In this document: positions 16,735 to 26,146 of the stretch, in pieces
Numbering within the stretch: the first letter of the stretch is position 1
Layout: each line of letters begins with the position of its first letter
Source of the DNA: UBA7359 sp964523895
GTDB lineage: Bacteria; Pseudomonadota; Gammaproteobacteria; Eutrophobiales; Eutrophobiaceae
Length of the DNA stretch: 64,000 nucleotides
Assembly: GCA_964523895.1 (NCBI GenBank)
Contig: CAZGBJ010000008.1
Coordinates: 38,406 to 102,405, forward strand
Direction: 5' to 3'
Position numbers and translations under genes: made by a program
Notes under the pieces: generated by a model
Databases searched by the model: none
Seen by the model: the letters and a program-made list of their open reading frames with translations, nothing else
What the model was told of the DNA's origin: nothing

Positions 16735-19700
16735 ATGTTAATACTGCAAGGCGGTAACGCCCTTTCTGACTTTCGCATCAATAAACTTCTCTCTACCTTG
16801 CAGGCTATTGTTCCTGAGATTGGCTCGATTCAGGCGTACTTTATTCACTTTGCTGAGTCCAGTGTTGATCTTAACGACAAAGAACAAGCACAGCTTGATG
16901 CCCTGCTTAACTATGGCTCTGCTATTGATATAAAAAATAATCATTCGGTAAAACTCATCGTCATTCCGCGATCCGGTACTATTTCGCCCTGGTCGAGTAA
17001 AGCAACAGATATTGTTCATAATTCTGGTCTCAGTAAAGTTTTACGAATTGAACGTGGTCTCGCTTATTTGCTTTCATTGACAGAAGGTTCGAGTCTGACT
17101 AATGATCAAATCGAGCAAATAAAACCTTTGATTCATGATCGAATGACTGATGTCGTTATAGGTGAAGAGCAAGAAGCCAAAACCTTATTTTCAACGGCAG
17201 AACCTGCTGCATTGGAACATGTTGATATTCTTGCTGGTGGTAAACCTGCATTGCAAAAAGCAAATTCCGAAATGGGATTGGCTTTATCTGCAGAAGAGAT
17301 CGATTATTTATTTTCATCATTCGAAACACTAGAACGCAATCCTACTGATGTTGAATTAATGATGTTTGCGCAGGCCAATTCTGAACATTGTCGCCATAAA
17401 ATTTTTAATGCGGAATGGACTATTGATGACGTAAAACAGGAGCATTCTTTATTCGATATGATCCGACAAACGCATCAGGAAAATCCAGGTAACGTACTTT
17501 CGGCCTATCATGATAATGCTGCCGTTATGGCGGGTTTTAGTGGCCAACGTTTTTTTACCCACCCTGAACAACATCAGTATGGATATAAAGATGAAGATAT
17601 TCATATCCTGATGAAAGTTGAAACACATAATCATCCAACAGCAATATCACCCTATCCTGGTGCGGCTACGGGTTCGGGAGGAGAAATACGAGACGAGGCA
17701 GCAACCGGACGTGGTGCAAAGCCGAAAGCAGGCTTAAGTGGTTTTGCCGTTTCTAATTTAAAAATTCCTGATTTTGAACAAGCCTGGGAACAAGATAACG
17801 GTAAACCGGAACGGATTGTTTCTGCACTGGATATCATGATCGAAGGCCCGATAGGTGCGGCTTCTTATAATAATGAATTTGGTCGCCCTGCTCTGTGTGG
17901 TTATTTTCGTACTTATGAACAACGTGAATCTGATTCTGTCATTCGTGGTTACCATAAACCAATTATGCTTGCCGGCGGTTACGGCATGATTCGTGATGAA
18001 CATGTGCAAAAACTGGATATCCCTGCTGGTGCTAAATTAGTTGTCCTGGGTGGCCCGGCTATGTTGATTGGTTTAGGTGGTGGTGCCGCTTCTTCTATGT
18101 CATCCGGTAGTAGTGATGCGTCTTTAGATTTTGCTTCGGTTCAACGTGATAATGCAGAGATGGAACGCCGTTGTCAGGAAGTGGTTGATCGATGTTGGTC
18201 GCTGGCTGAAAACAATCCCATATTAAGTATTCATGATGTTGGCGCGGGCGGTCTTTCCAATGCCATGCCTGAACTGGTGAGTGCGAGTAGTCGTGGTGCT
18301 CAACTTGAATTACGTCAGATACCGAACGATGAACCCGGTATGTCGCCAATGGGTGTTTGGTGTAATGAATCTCAAGAACGTTATGTGCTTGCAATTAATC
18401 CAGAACAGATTGAAAAATTTATTAACCTTTGCCAAAGAGAACGCGCACCTTATGCCGTACTTGGTGAAGCAAGCGAAAATGAACAATTGGTTTTGAATGA
18501 TGCACACTTTAATAATCAGGCAATCGATATACCGATGTCGGTCTTACTGGGAAAGATGCCCGCGATTAAACGTAATATCATCAGCGAAACGAATCAAACA
18601 GCAGGTTTCGATACCTCATCAATAGATTTAGAAGAATCAATAGATCGAATTTTGCACTTACCGACGGTAGCAAGTAAAAGTTTTTTAATTACGATTGGTG
18701 ATCGCTCTATTTCTGGTTTGGTCGTTCGCGATCAAATGGTCGGACCCTGGCAAGTGCCGGTTGCAGATTGTGCTGTTACCAGCTCATCTTATTATGATTA
18801 TATTGGTGAAGCGATGGCGTTGGGCGAACGTACACCGATTGCAATAAATAATGCGCCCGCGTCAGGACGCATGGCTATTGCTGAAGCAATCATAAATATA
18901 TCGGCAGCACGTATTCTTAAACTGGGTGATATCGCATTGTCAGCAAACTGGATGGCTGCTTGCGGTGAACCGGATCAAGATTCTAAATTATATGCCACTG
19001 TCTCTGCCGTAAGTCAGTTGTGCAAAAAACTAGGAATTGCGATTCCTGTCGGCAAAGATTCCTTATCGATGAATACCGTTTGGTCGGATAATGAAAAAGA
19101 AAAGAAAGTCACCTCACCTTTATCGTTAAACATTACTGCTTTCGCACGCGTTGCTGATGTACGCCAATCACTCACGCCTCAATTGGTTCAAGATAATAAT
19201 TCAATCCTGTTATATATCGACTTAGCAAATGGTAAACAACGTCTTGGGGGTTCTGCTCTGTGTCAGGTTTATGATCAAGTTGGTAATGAGACGCCGGATT
19301 TAGATGACAGTAATAATTTAATTGGATTCTTTCAATCACTGCAAATTCTAAATGAGTCTGACTTGATACTGGCTTACCATGATCGTTCTGATGGTGGTTT
19401 GTTTGTGACTTTAGCTGAAATGGCTTTTGCTGGACATACGGGTATTGATATCAAGCTTGATAGTTCTAATGATTTAATTGCAAACTTATTTAATGAAGAG
19501 CTAGGCGCTGTTATTCAAATCAAGAAAGAACATGAACAGAGTGTAAAACAAACTTTTGCTAATGCAGGACTCGATGAACAAGCTATTCAAACAATAGGCA
19601 CGTTAAATAATAATTATAAATTCAAGCTTAAACATGAAGACGCTGATGTATTAAACGTTGCTATAGACGAATTGCAGCAAAAATGGTCTGCCACAAGTTA

Positions 19701-20601
19701 TCAAATACAAGCGCTTCGTGACAATCCAGAATGCGCGAAACAGGAATTTGGTCTTATTTCTAATAATGGTAACAGCGGCTTATTTCTCGATACTACATTT
19801 GAACTTGAACCGAACCCTGTCGCTTTTATCAATGCCGGTTCAAAACCTAAAATAGCGATACTGCGTGAGCAAGGCGTTAATGGGCAAATTGAAATGGCCG
19901 CTGCCTTTGATCGTGCTGACTTTGAATGTATCGACATCCATATGCAGGATTTAATTGATGATCAGATAAAGCTTGATTCGTTTAATGGTTTAGTTGCTTG
20001 TGGCGGCTTTTCTTATGGTGATGTACTTGGTGCTGGTGGTGGTTGGGCAAAAACTATTTTATACAACGATAAACTAAGCAAGATGTTTGAAATTTTTTTC
20101 AAACGACCAGATACTTTTTCGCTTGGCGTTTGTAACGGTTGCCAAATGATGTCGCAACTCCGCGGATTAATTCCAGGTGCCTCTTCATGGCCTGATTTCC
20201 TTAAAAATGAATCAGAACAATTTGAAGCACGATTAGTCATGGTTGAGATAATGAAATCTCCATCGATATTATTCAAGGACATGGCTGGCTCAAAAATTCC
20301 AGTTGTTGTTGCGCATGGTGAAGGACGTATTTCAACTTCAGCTACCAATCCACAAACATATGCAGCAATGCGTTATATTGATAATTCAGGTGTAACTACT
20401 GAAACATATCCTTTAAACCCGAATGGTTCAGTCGATGGTCTAACTGCTTTCACAAATGAGGATGGTCGCATTACAATCATGATGCCTCATCCGGAACGTG
20501 TCTTCTTAAGTAAACAGTTCTCTTATTTAGATCCTGAGTGGAAAAATGAATATAGTCCATGGATGAAGCTGTTCATGAATGCTAGAAATTGGTTAGATTA
20601 A
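16735..20601 (+). CDS. purL: Phosphoribosylformylglycinamidine synthase
   Basis: Large single-chain PurL (1288 residues) that makes FGAM from FGAR, ATP and glutamine in purine synthesis. Ordered regions: PurS-like N-terminus with linker (1-200), the first AIRS-type synthetase half with NSEHCRHKIFNA near 215 and MKVETHNHPTAISPYPGAATG near 291, the second half with VADCAVTSSSYYDYIGEAMALGER-like sequence near 680 and PVGKDSLSMNT near 770, and the C-terminal triad glutaminase with nucleophile Cys in LGVCNGCQMMSQL near 1132 and PHPERVF near 1246. All catalytic blocks are intact. Confidence 0.98.
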   Translation: MLILQGGNALSDFRINKLLSTLQAIVPEIGSIQAYFIHFAESSVDLNDKEQAQLDALLNYGSAIDIKNNHSVKLIVIPRSGTISPWSSKATDIVHNSGLSKVLRIERGLAYLLSLTEGSSLTNDQIEQIKPLIHDRMTDVVIGEEQEAKTLFSTAEPAALEHVDILAGGKPALQKANSEMGLALSAEEIDYLFSSFETLERNPTDVELMMFAQANSEHCRHKIFNAEWTIDDVKQEHSLFDMIRQTHQENPGNVLSAYHDNAAVMAGFSGQRFFTHPEQHQYGYKDEDIHILMKVETHNHPTAISPYPGAATGSGGEIRDEAATGRGAKPKAGLSGFAVSNLKIPDFEQAWEQDNGKPERIVSALDIMIEGPIGAASYNNEFGRPALCGYFRTYEQRESDSVIRGYHKPIMLAGGYGMIRDEHVQKLDIPAGAKLVVLGGPAMLIGLGGGAASSMSSGSSDASLDFASVQRDNAEMERRCQEVVDRCWSLAENNPILSIHDVGAGGLSNAMPELVSASSRGAQLELRQIPNDEPGMSPMGVWCNESQERYVLAINPEQIEKFINLCQRERAPYAVLGEASENEQLVLNDAHFNNQAIDIPMSVLLGKMPAIKRNIISETNQTAGFDTSSIDLEESIDRILHLPTVASKSFLITIGDRSISGLVVRDQMVGPWQVPVADCAVTSSSYYDYIGEAMALGERTPIAINNAPASGRMAIAEAIINISAARILKLGDIALSANWMAACGEPDQDSKLYATVSAVSQLCKKLGIAIPVGKDSLSMNTVWSDNEKEKKVTSPLSLNITAFARVADVRQSLTPQLVQDNNSILLYIDLANGKQRLGGSALCQVYDQVGNETPDLDDSNNLIGFFQSLQILNESDLILAYHDRSDGGLFVTLAEMAFAGHTGIDIKLDSSNDLIANLFNEELGAVIQIKKEHEQSVKQTFANAGLDEQAIQTIGTLNNNYKFKLKHEDADVLNVAIDELQQKWSATSYQIQALRDNPECAKQEFGLISNNGNSGLFLDTTFELEPNPVAFINAGSKPKIAILREQGVNGQIEMAAAFDRADFECIDIHMQDLIDDQIKLDSFNGLVACGGFSYGDVLGAGGGWAKTILYNDKLSKMFEIFFKRPDTFSLGVCNGCQMMSQLRGLIPGASSWPDFLKNESEQFEARLVMVEIMKSPSILFKDMAGSKIPVVVAHGEGRISTSATNPQTYAAMRYIDNSGVTTETYPLNPNGSVDGLTAFTNEDGRITIMMPHPERVFLSKQFSYLDPEWKNEYSPWMKLFMNARNWLD

Positions 20602-20729
20602 GAAAAATCCACTCATTCTTCCTGTTTTTCCCAATCATGATAAAACGTTTCCATTCTAACTATCTAATTTAACTGATATTAACTAAATCATAAGTTAGAC
20701 TAAGTGATTTAAAGCGTGCTGATTGCACT

Positions 20730-21272
20730 ATGAAAAAATCATCAAATATTTCAGAAGAAGACCGAGCCCTGTTTCGAAAAGCGGTTGGCAAAATAAAGCC
20801 TTTGAAACAAGACAATATTGTCATCAACAAACCTAAAACTTCTCCCAACCCTTCTAAAACTGAAGGAAATGATCGCGCTGTCATGCAAGAACTGCTTGAT
20901 AGTGAATTTGACCAGAACCTGCTTGAAAGAGGAGATGAATTATCATACTCAAAACCAGGTGTACAGAAACAAACTTTAAGGAAATTACGCCGCGGCCAAT
21001 ACCAAATCGAAGCAGAACTCGACCTACATGGCATGACTGTTGCTGTAGCAAAGACAGCTTTGTCCGAATTTCTTGGGCAATGTCTGGCTCGTTCGCAACG
21101 ATGCGTCAGAATTATTCATGGCAAAGGAATAGGTTCTAAAAATAAGAAACCTGTCATAAAAAACAAGCTAAACAATTGGTTACGCCATCAAGATAATGTT
21201 ATGGTTTTTTGTTCAGCACGACAAATTGATGGCGGAACGGGGGCAATTTATTTATTATTAAAACGAAATTGA
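20730..21272 (+). CDS. Smr-domain endonuclease family protein (SmrA/YdaL-like)
   Basis: A 180-residue protein. The C-terminal Smr domain is clear: IEAELDLHGMTVAVAKTAL (DLHG motif near 91), VRIIHGKGIGS (HGKG near 131) and a closing VMVFCSARQIDGGTGAIYLLLKR, which is the typical G-G-G-A strand. The N-terminal 85 residues are charged and low in structure, with FRKAVGKIKPL and LLERGDELSYSKPGVQ as seen in SmrA/B-type proteins. SmrB proteins cut mRNA at collided ribosomes and SmrA variants have DNA nicking activity; this shorter one cannot be assigned with certainty. Confidence 0.88.
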   Translation: MKKSSNISEEDRALFRKAVGKIKPLKQDNIVINKPKTSPNPSKTEGNDRAVMQELLDSEFDQNLLERGDELSYSKPGVQKQTLRKLRRGQYQIEAELDLHGMTVAVAKTALSEFLGQCLARSQRCVRIIHGKGIGSKNKKPVIKNKLNNWLRHQDNVMVFCSARQIDGGTGAIYLLLKRN

Positions 21273-21324
21273 TTAGCTATACTTAACCAAACAAAAATAA
21301 TAATAGCAATCAGGGAAGCCTATT

Positions 21325-22395
21325 ATGTCATTATTGCTGAAAAAATCACCTAAAAATAGAATTTCGTCCTCGGTCATGGTTGTTGACGATCAATCAACCA
21401 GCTGTAATATTTTGAGTGAAACAATAAAAAATATTGACCCAAATCTCTCAGTAACATCATTTCAAAGTGCGACTGCCGCACTTGCCGCAGCAGAGATAGC
21501 GCCACCTGATTTGGTCATTACTGACTACAAAATGCCAAAAATGAATGGCATTGAATTTACAAAACACTTACGTCGCATACCGGATTGTCATGATACTCCG
21601 ATTATAATGATTACAATAATGAAAGAAAAATCAATCCTGTATGAAGCGCTTGAAAATGGCGTAACTGATTTCTTAAATAAACCCTTTGATAAAATTGAAT
21701 ATAAATCAAAATGTAAAAATTTACTTTCACTTGGAAAACGGCAAACAGAATTAAAAAAACAACAACATTTTTTAACACAACAGGTTGACGCATCAACTGA
21801 AGAAATACTTGTACGTGAGAAAGAAACGCTGGATAGATTAACAAAAGCATGCGCATATAAAGACTGTGTTACGGGTGAACATCTGCTCAGAATAGGCCGG
21901 ATTAGTTATATTCTTGCACTTGAATTAGGACTGAACAAAAACGAGGCGGAAATATTGAAAATAGCCTCACCTCTACATGACATTGGCAAGCTCGCTATAC
22001 CAGATGAAATTCTCATGAAAAAAGAGAAACTCACAATCGCTGAATTTGAAATAATGAAAACTCACACTACTATTGGTTATGAAATACTTAAAGAAAGCCC
22101 TTCACCTTATCTTCAAACCGGGGCCTTAATTGCATTGAATCACCACGAAAAATTTGATGGCAGCGGTTATCCAAATGGAATTTCCGGACAAGATATTCCA
22201 ATAGAAGCAAGAATTGTTGCCGTCGCCGATGTATTTGATTCATTAAGCAACCACAGACCTTATAAAAAAGCCTGGCCTTTAGATGAAACGCTTGCCTACA
22301 TTAAAGCCATAAGAGGTATGCATCTTGACCCGGAATGTGTTAATGCTTTACTTGACAGATTAGATGATATCAACGTAATACAAATTAAAAAATAG
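21325..22395 (+). CDS. rpfG: RpfG-type response regulator, REC–HD-GYP c-di-GMP phosphodiesterase
   Basis: Output protein of the DSF signalling system: expected to hydrolyse cyclic di-GMP when phosphorylated by RpfC. Residues about 15-140 form the receiver with phospho-acceptor Asp67 (LVITDYKMPKMNG) and the conserved lysine in LNKPFD. Residues about 165-350 form the HD-GYP domain: EHLLRIGRIS, SPLHDIGKLAIPD (His218-Asp219), THTTIGYEIL, LNHHEKFDGSGYPNGISGQDIP (GYP at 281-283) and VADVFDSLSNHRPYK. All metal-binding motifs are intact, so it should be active. At 356 residues it matches Xanthomonas RpfG closely. It lies 21 bp upstream of rpfC in the same direction, the cognate pair. Confidence 0.9.
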   Translation: MSLLLKKSPKNRISSSVMVVDDQSTSCNILSETIKNIDPNLSVTSFQSATAALAAAEIAPPDLVITDYKMPKMNGIEFTKHLRRIPDCHDTPIIMITIMKEKSILYEALENGVTDFLNKPFDKIEYKSKCKNLLSLGKRQTELKKQQHFLTQQVDASTEEILVREKETLDRLTKACAYKDCVTGEHLLRIGRISYILALELGLNKNEAEILKIASPLHDIGKLAIPDEILMKKEKLTIAEFEIMKTHTTIGYEILKESPSPYLQTGALIALNHHEKFDGSGYPNGISGQDIPIEARIVAVADVFDSLSNHRPYKKAWPLDETLAYIKAIRGMHLDPECVNALLDRLDDINVIQIKK

Positions 22396-22416
22396 ATACG
22401 ACATTTTGGAAAAACA

Positions 22417-24951
22417 TTGAATATACAGAACGCATTGAAAAAAAGACTCAAGAACAGGGAAGACTCTGAATTTGAGCAAATCCTGGTAAAATTAAGCCTG
22501 GGTATAGTATGGTTACTATATGTATTAATCTTTAACTCTCACGATAGTGTAACGCATGAAGTCTTAAAGGCATCCTGCTTATTTATTAGCATTAACCTTA
22601 TATTTCTTTCTTGGGTTTATTTTAAAGTAAAGATAAATCCTGTACGTCGTTTATGTGGCATGTTATCGGACGTCGCTTTTATCACGTATGTTATGTTACT
22701 CACGGGTCAGATCGGCTCGCCGCTGTTTGGAGTTTATTTATTTTTGATTTTCGGATATGGACTTCGATACGGTAATAAATATTTATTTACCAGTGCTTTA
22801 CTGAGTGTCATTGGATTTAGTATTGTTATAAACAATAACGAATACTGGATAGAACAAAAAATATTAAGCTTCGGCATTATTGTTACGTTGATTGTTTTAT
22901 CAGCTTATGTATCTATGCTTATTTCAAAACTGCACAATTTAGTTAGCGAAGCTAAAGCAGCAAATGAAGCAAAAAGTCAATTTCTTGCCAATATGAGCCA
23001 TGAAATACGAACACCTTTAAACGGTGTTATTGGCATGAGTGCTTTGCTTTCAGATACAAAACTGAACAACAAACAACGCGATTTTTCTTCTACTATTAAC
23101 GCCTCTGCAAAAACCTTGCTCGCCTTAATCAATGATATTCTTGACATTTCAAAAATAGAAGCAGGAAAAATAAATATCGAAACAGTTGATTTCGACCTTC
23201 ATGCGCTTATTAATTCGATTGCCATGATGTTATCCCCTCAAGCTCTTGGCAAAGGGGTCAATTTTAATGTGCATATTTCTCCTGAAGTTCCATTTTGTTT
23301 ACGCGGCGATGAACAACATCTTCGACAAATACTCATTAACCTTGTAAGCAATGCTATTAAATTTACTAATGAGGGTTTAATTGAGATTTATATAACACCA
23401 GTTTTTCCTGCAACAGAAAATAACAGAATTCGATTTGAAATCATTGATACTGGAATTGGAATTGCCGACAAAGCAAAATCAAAATTATTCAATAAATTCA
23501 GTCAAGCGGATGAGTCTACTACTCGAAAATTTGGTGGAACAGGATTAGGAATGGCCATTGCAAAACAACTGATCGAGACCATGAAGGGTAAAATAGATTT
23601 TACCAGCAAATTTGGGAAAGGCTCGACGTTCTGGTTTGAGTTGGATTTTGAGCAACAAGAAATTTTATCTGAAGAAGAAAATTCTCTTATTAATTTTAGT
23701 GGCACGCGTGCGCTTATAATTAGTCCTATTAAAAATGAGCATCAAGAAATTGAAAACAATTTGTCATTATGGCCTATATCTTATGATATTGCAGACCACG
23801 CCCATCATGCGATGGACATGATAGAAATCGCGAATGATTTAAGTCGACCTTATTCTATAATACTTGTATTTCAAAAATATTTGGATACTGAACCTGATAG
23901 ATTTATTCATCAGGCAAAAACAAAATCAACCTTTAAAAATCACACATTTATACTTATTAATGACAAACATGTCTCTTCTTCAACTAAAACCCAATTATTA
24001 CGTTCTGGCTATGCTTCAATCATAAACAACAATCCTGACAGAACAACTCTCTATAGAGCTGTACATGCGGCTGTAGCATGCATTAATACAACAACATCGA
24101 CAAATAATCTTCATGTTTCAGATGAAGCATCGCCTTACAACGTCCATATTGATAGTTTAAAAATACTTGTTGGTGAAGACAATGAAACTAACCAAAAAGT
24201 AATAAAAAATATCCTTGAATATGGAAATCATAATGTCACTTTGACGGACAATGGAGAAGAGGTGCTGGATATTTTGGAAGATAATGAATTTGATCTCATT
24301 ATTCTTGATATGCAAATGCCTGTAATGGGAGGAATAGAAGCTGCAAAAATATTTCGCTTCATGTATCCAGATAAAAAAGACATCCCTATCGTGATATTAA
24401 CAGCGAATGCAACTACAGAAGCAAAAGAGACTTGCAAAGAAGCAAATATAGATGCTTATCTAACAAAGCCTATCGAACCAGAAAAACTACTACAAACAAT
24501 TTCTTCGCTTATCCAAAATAATAATGGTTCTGTTTCTATAGAAAAAAATACTTTAAATGTCGTAGATATAAATAATCCTGATAATTTATTACTTATAGAC
24601 ATCAATATCCTGGATGATTTATTTATTATGGCAAATGAAGAAGATTTCATGATAAAGCTCATAAATGGGTATATTCATGATGCAACATCAATAATCAAGA
24701 AACTCACGAAATCTGTTAAACATGGCAAGTACCAAGAAACATTGGAACTCGCGCACACTCTAGATGGAAGCTCACGCTCAATTGGAGCAAAAAGACTATC
24801 TAAGAGCGCAGATAAATTATTTAAACTTTGTCAAACTAATAGTAACCGAGGCGACTTAAACAAATATATTACGGAAATAAATAAGATTTTTTCCGAAACT
24901 GAAAAAAACCTATACATCTATCTGCAACAAAAAAAGTCTATGCCCTATTGA
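22417..24951 (+). CDS. rpfC: RpfC-type hybrid sensor histidine kinase for DSF signal
   Basis: Membrane sensor kinase of 844 residues. The N-terminus has the RpfC pattern REDSEFEQ near 14, then five hydrophobic segments (about 23-40, 50-70, 82-98, 100-140, 148-170), with PLFGVYLFLIFGYGLRYGNK in the sensor core. HisKA carries His195 (FLANMSHEIRTPLNGVIGM); HATPase motifs are at 300-420 (LINLVSNAIKFT, DTGIGI, FGGTGLGMAI). A degenerate receiver spans about 425-555 and lacks the Asp. The functional receiver has Asp631 (IILDMQMPVMGG), and a C-terminal Hpt domain has His780 (LAHTLDGSS). TTG at 22417 is used as start, preceded by TTTTGGAA. Xanthomonas RpfC is about 726 residues; the extra length is the pseudo-receiver. 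Confidence 0.9.
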   Translation: MNIQNALKKRLKNREDSEFEQILVKLSLGIVWLLYVLIFNSHDSVTHEVLKASCLFISINLIFLSWVYFKVKINPVRRLCGMLSDVAFITYVMLLTGQIGSPLFGVYLFLIFGYGLRYGNKYLFTSALLSVIGFSIVINNNEYWIEQKILSFGIIVTLIVLSAYVSMLISKLHNLVSEAKAANEAKSQFLANMSHEIRTPLNGVIGMSALLSDTKLNNKQRDFSSTINASAKTLLALINDILDISKIEAGKINIETVDFDLHALINSIAMMLSPQALGKGVNFNVHISPEVPFCLRGDEQHLRQILINLVSNAIKFTNEGLIEIYITPVFPATENNRIRFEIIDTGIGIADKAKSKLFNKFSQADESTTRKFGGTGLGMAIAKQLIETMKGKIDFTSKFGKGSTFWFELDFEQQEILSEEENSLINFSGTRALIISPIKNEHQEIENNLSLWPISYDIADHAHHAMDMIEIANDLSRPYSIILVFQKYLDTEPDRFIHQAKTKSTFKNHTFILINDKHVSSSTKTQLLRSGYASIINNNPDRTTLYRAVHAAVACINTTTSTNNLHVSDEASPYNVHIDSLKILVGEDNETNQKVIKNILEYGNHNVTLTDNGEEVLDILEDNEFDLIILDMQMPVMGGIEAAKIFRFMYPDKKDIPIVILTANATTEAKETCKEANIDAYLTKPIEPEKLLQTISSLIQNNNGSVSIEKNTLNVVDINNPDNLLLIDINILDDLFIMANEEDFMIKLINGYIHDATSIIKKLTKSVKHGKYQETLELAHTLDGSSRSIGAKRLSKSADKLFKLCQTNSNRGDLNKYITEINKIFSETEKNLYIYLQQKKSMPY

Positions 24952-25016
24952 TTTTATATTAGAGACATCCTTGTCTCATGAATGACAAAATTCTTTAAGC
25001 AATATACAAGCTGTTA

Positions 25017-26090
25017 TTATGCAACTTCTGCTAGCTCAACTTTTTCATCGGCTACAAGTAAATCAGTCGTTTGCTCTCCATTAAAATCAAGCCAACAATT
25101 ATTTTCATAATCATATAATTTACATTTGTCCAAAGTTTTTATGAAACCAATGAATGAAAATCGAATCACGTTAATGTTATCTCCAAGTAAATCGCTCAAC
25201 TTATTCTGTGCTTTTGACAATTGGTAAAGTGGTATTCTTGGATCAACATGATGTGCTGTATGTTCCATGATGTTGTGACTGACTACATTATACCAGTGAG
25301 GATATTTAACATGCATAGTAAGATCTTCCTGGCCACCTATCTTCTCCCTGTCTTTTCTGGATTTGCACCATGGGAGACTTTCGTGAGTATGATGTTGATA
25401 AACAGTAAATCCCATCATGAAATTCCAAAGAAGAAAAGGGATAACAAAACCTAGTATTAATAACTCTACAGGACTCGTAGATGTAGATACTGCTCCAATA
25501 TAAGTCAATAACGACAAATAACTAACTAGGTAACTAACTACTAGTAAAAAATCCCAATTTACAGAATTATACTTTCCTTTAATACTTTTAAATGGAAAGA
25601 ATTTATTTTTCCACCAACGCTCAATCATATAATAAAAACAAATACCAGAAAGACTCCTGTAAAAACGTTCTAGCCTTTTCCTCCAGACTGGCAGAGCATC
25701 GTATTCTTCCAGGGAAAATGGCGACCATGAATCCATTCCTTTTATATTTGTTGCTTGATGATGTATACGATTATGCTCGACACACCAAAGGCCATAATTA
25801 TGCAAGGAAGGTAGAAAGGCTATTCTTGCAATTACTTGATTGAGAATTTTTCTATCAGTAAATGCATTGTGAGACGCATCATGCCCTATTATAAAAAGTG
25901 ATGCTATCTTGAACCCAGCTAATAAACTGCACGATATCTTTAACGCAATATTCTCGAAAAAAATAATACCTACTATAGACGCAACATACACAAGTAAATC
26001 AAGTCCGAATATTAATAGTGCTAATTCAGTAGATTTTTCTGTGTACTCGGAAATAGCAGCTCGCAATTGCTTTGTATCTTGATGAATCAT
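25017..26090 (-). CDS. Membrane fatty acid desaturase, adjacent to rpfF
   Basis: A 357-residue FADS-type di-iron desaturase. The three histidine boxes are GHDASHNAF (His70, His74), EHNRIHHQAT (His106, His110, His111) and EHTAHHVDPRIP (His277, His280, His281), with an extra histidine cluster YQHHTHE at 231-237. Four to six transmembrane helices flank them (about 22-45, 48-68, 180-200, 207-230). It introduces a double bond into an acyl chain using O2 and an electron donor. It starts 56 bp after the rpfF stop on the same strand, with an AGGAG ribosome site, so co-transcription with rpfF is likely. Inference: it may unsaturate the DSF signal or its acyl precursor; ordinary membrane-lipid desaturation cannot be excluded. 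Confidence 0.88.
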   Translation of the reverse strand: MIHQDTKQLRAAISEYTEKSTELALLIFGLDLLVYVASIVGIIFFENIALKISCSLLAGFKIASLFIIGHDASHNAFTDRKILNQVIARIAFLPSLHNYGLWCVEHNRIHHQATNIKGMDSWSPFSLEEYDALPVWRKRLERFYRSLSGICFYYMIERWWKNKFFPFKSIKGKYNSVNWDFLLVVSYLVSYLSLLTYIGAVSTSTSPVELLILGFVIPFLLWNFMMGFTVYQHHTHESLPWCKSRKDREKIGGQEDLTMHVKYPHWYNVVSHNIMEHTAHHVDPRIPLYQLSKAQNKLSDLLGDNINVIRFSFIGFIKTLDKCKLYDYENNCWLDFNGEQTTDLLVADEKVELAEVA

Positions 26091-26146
26091 TATAAGTCTC
26101 CTAACTTTAATACTAATTATTTATCTAACATTTAAATAAAATGTGC

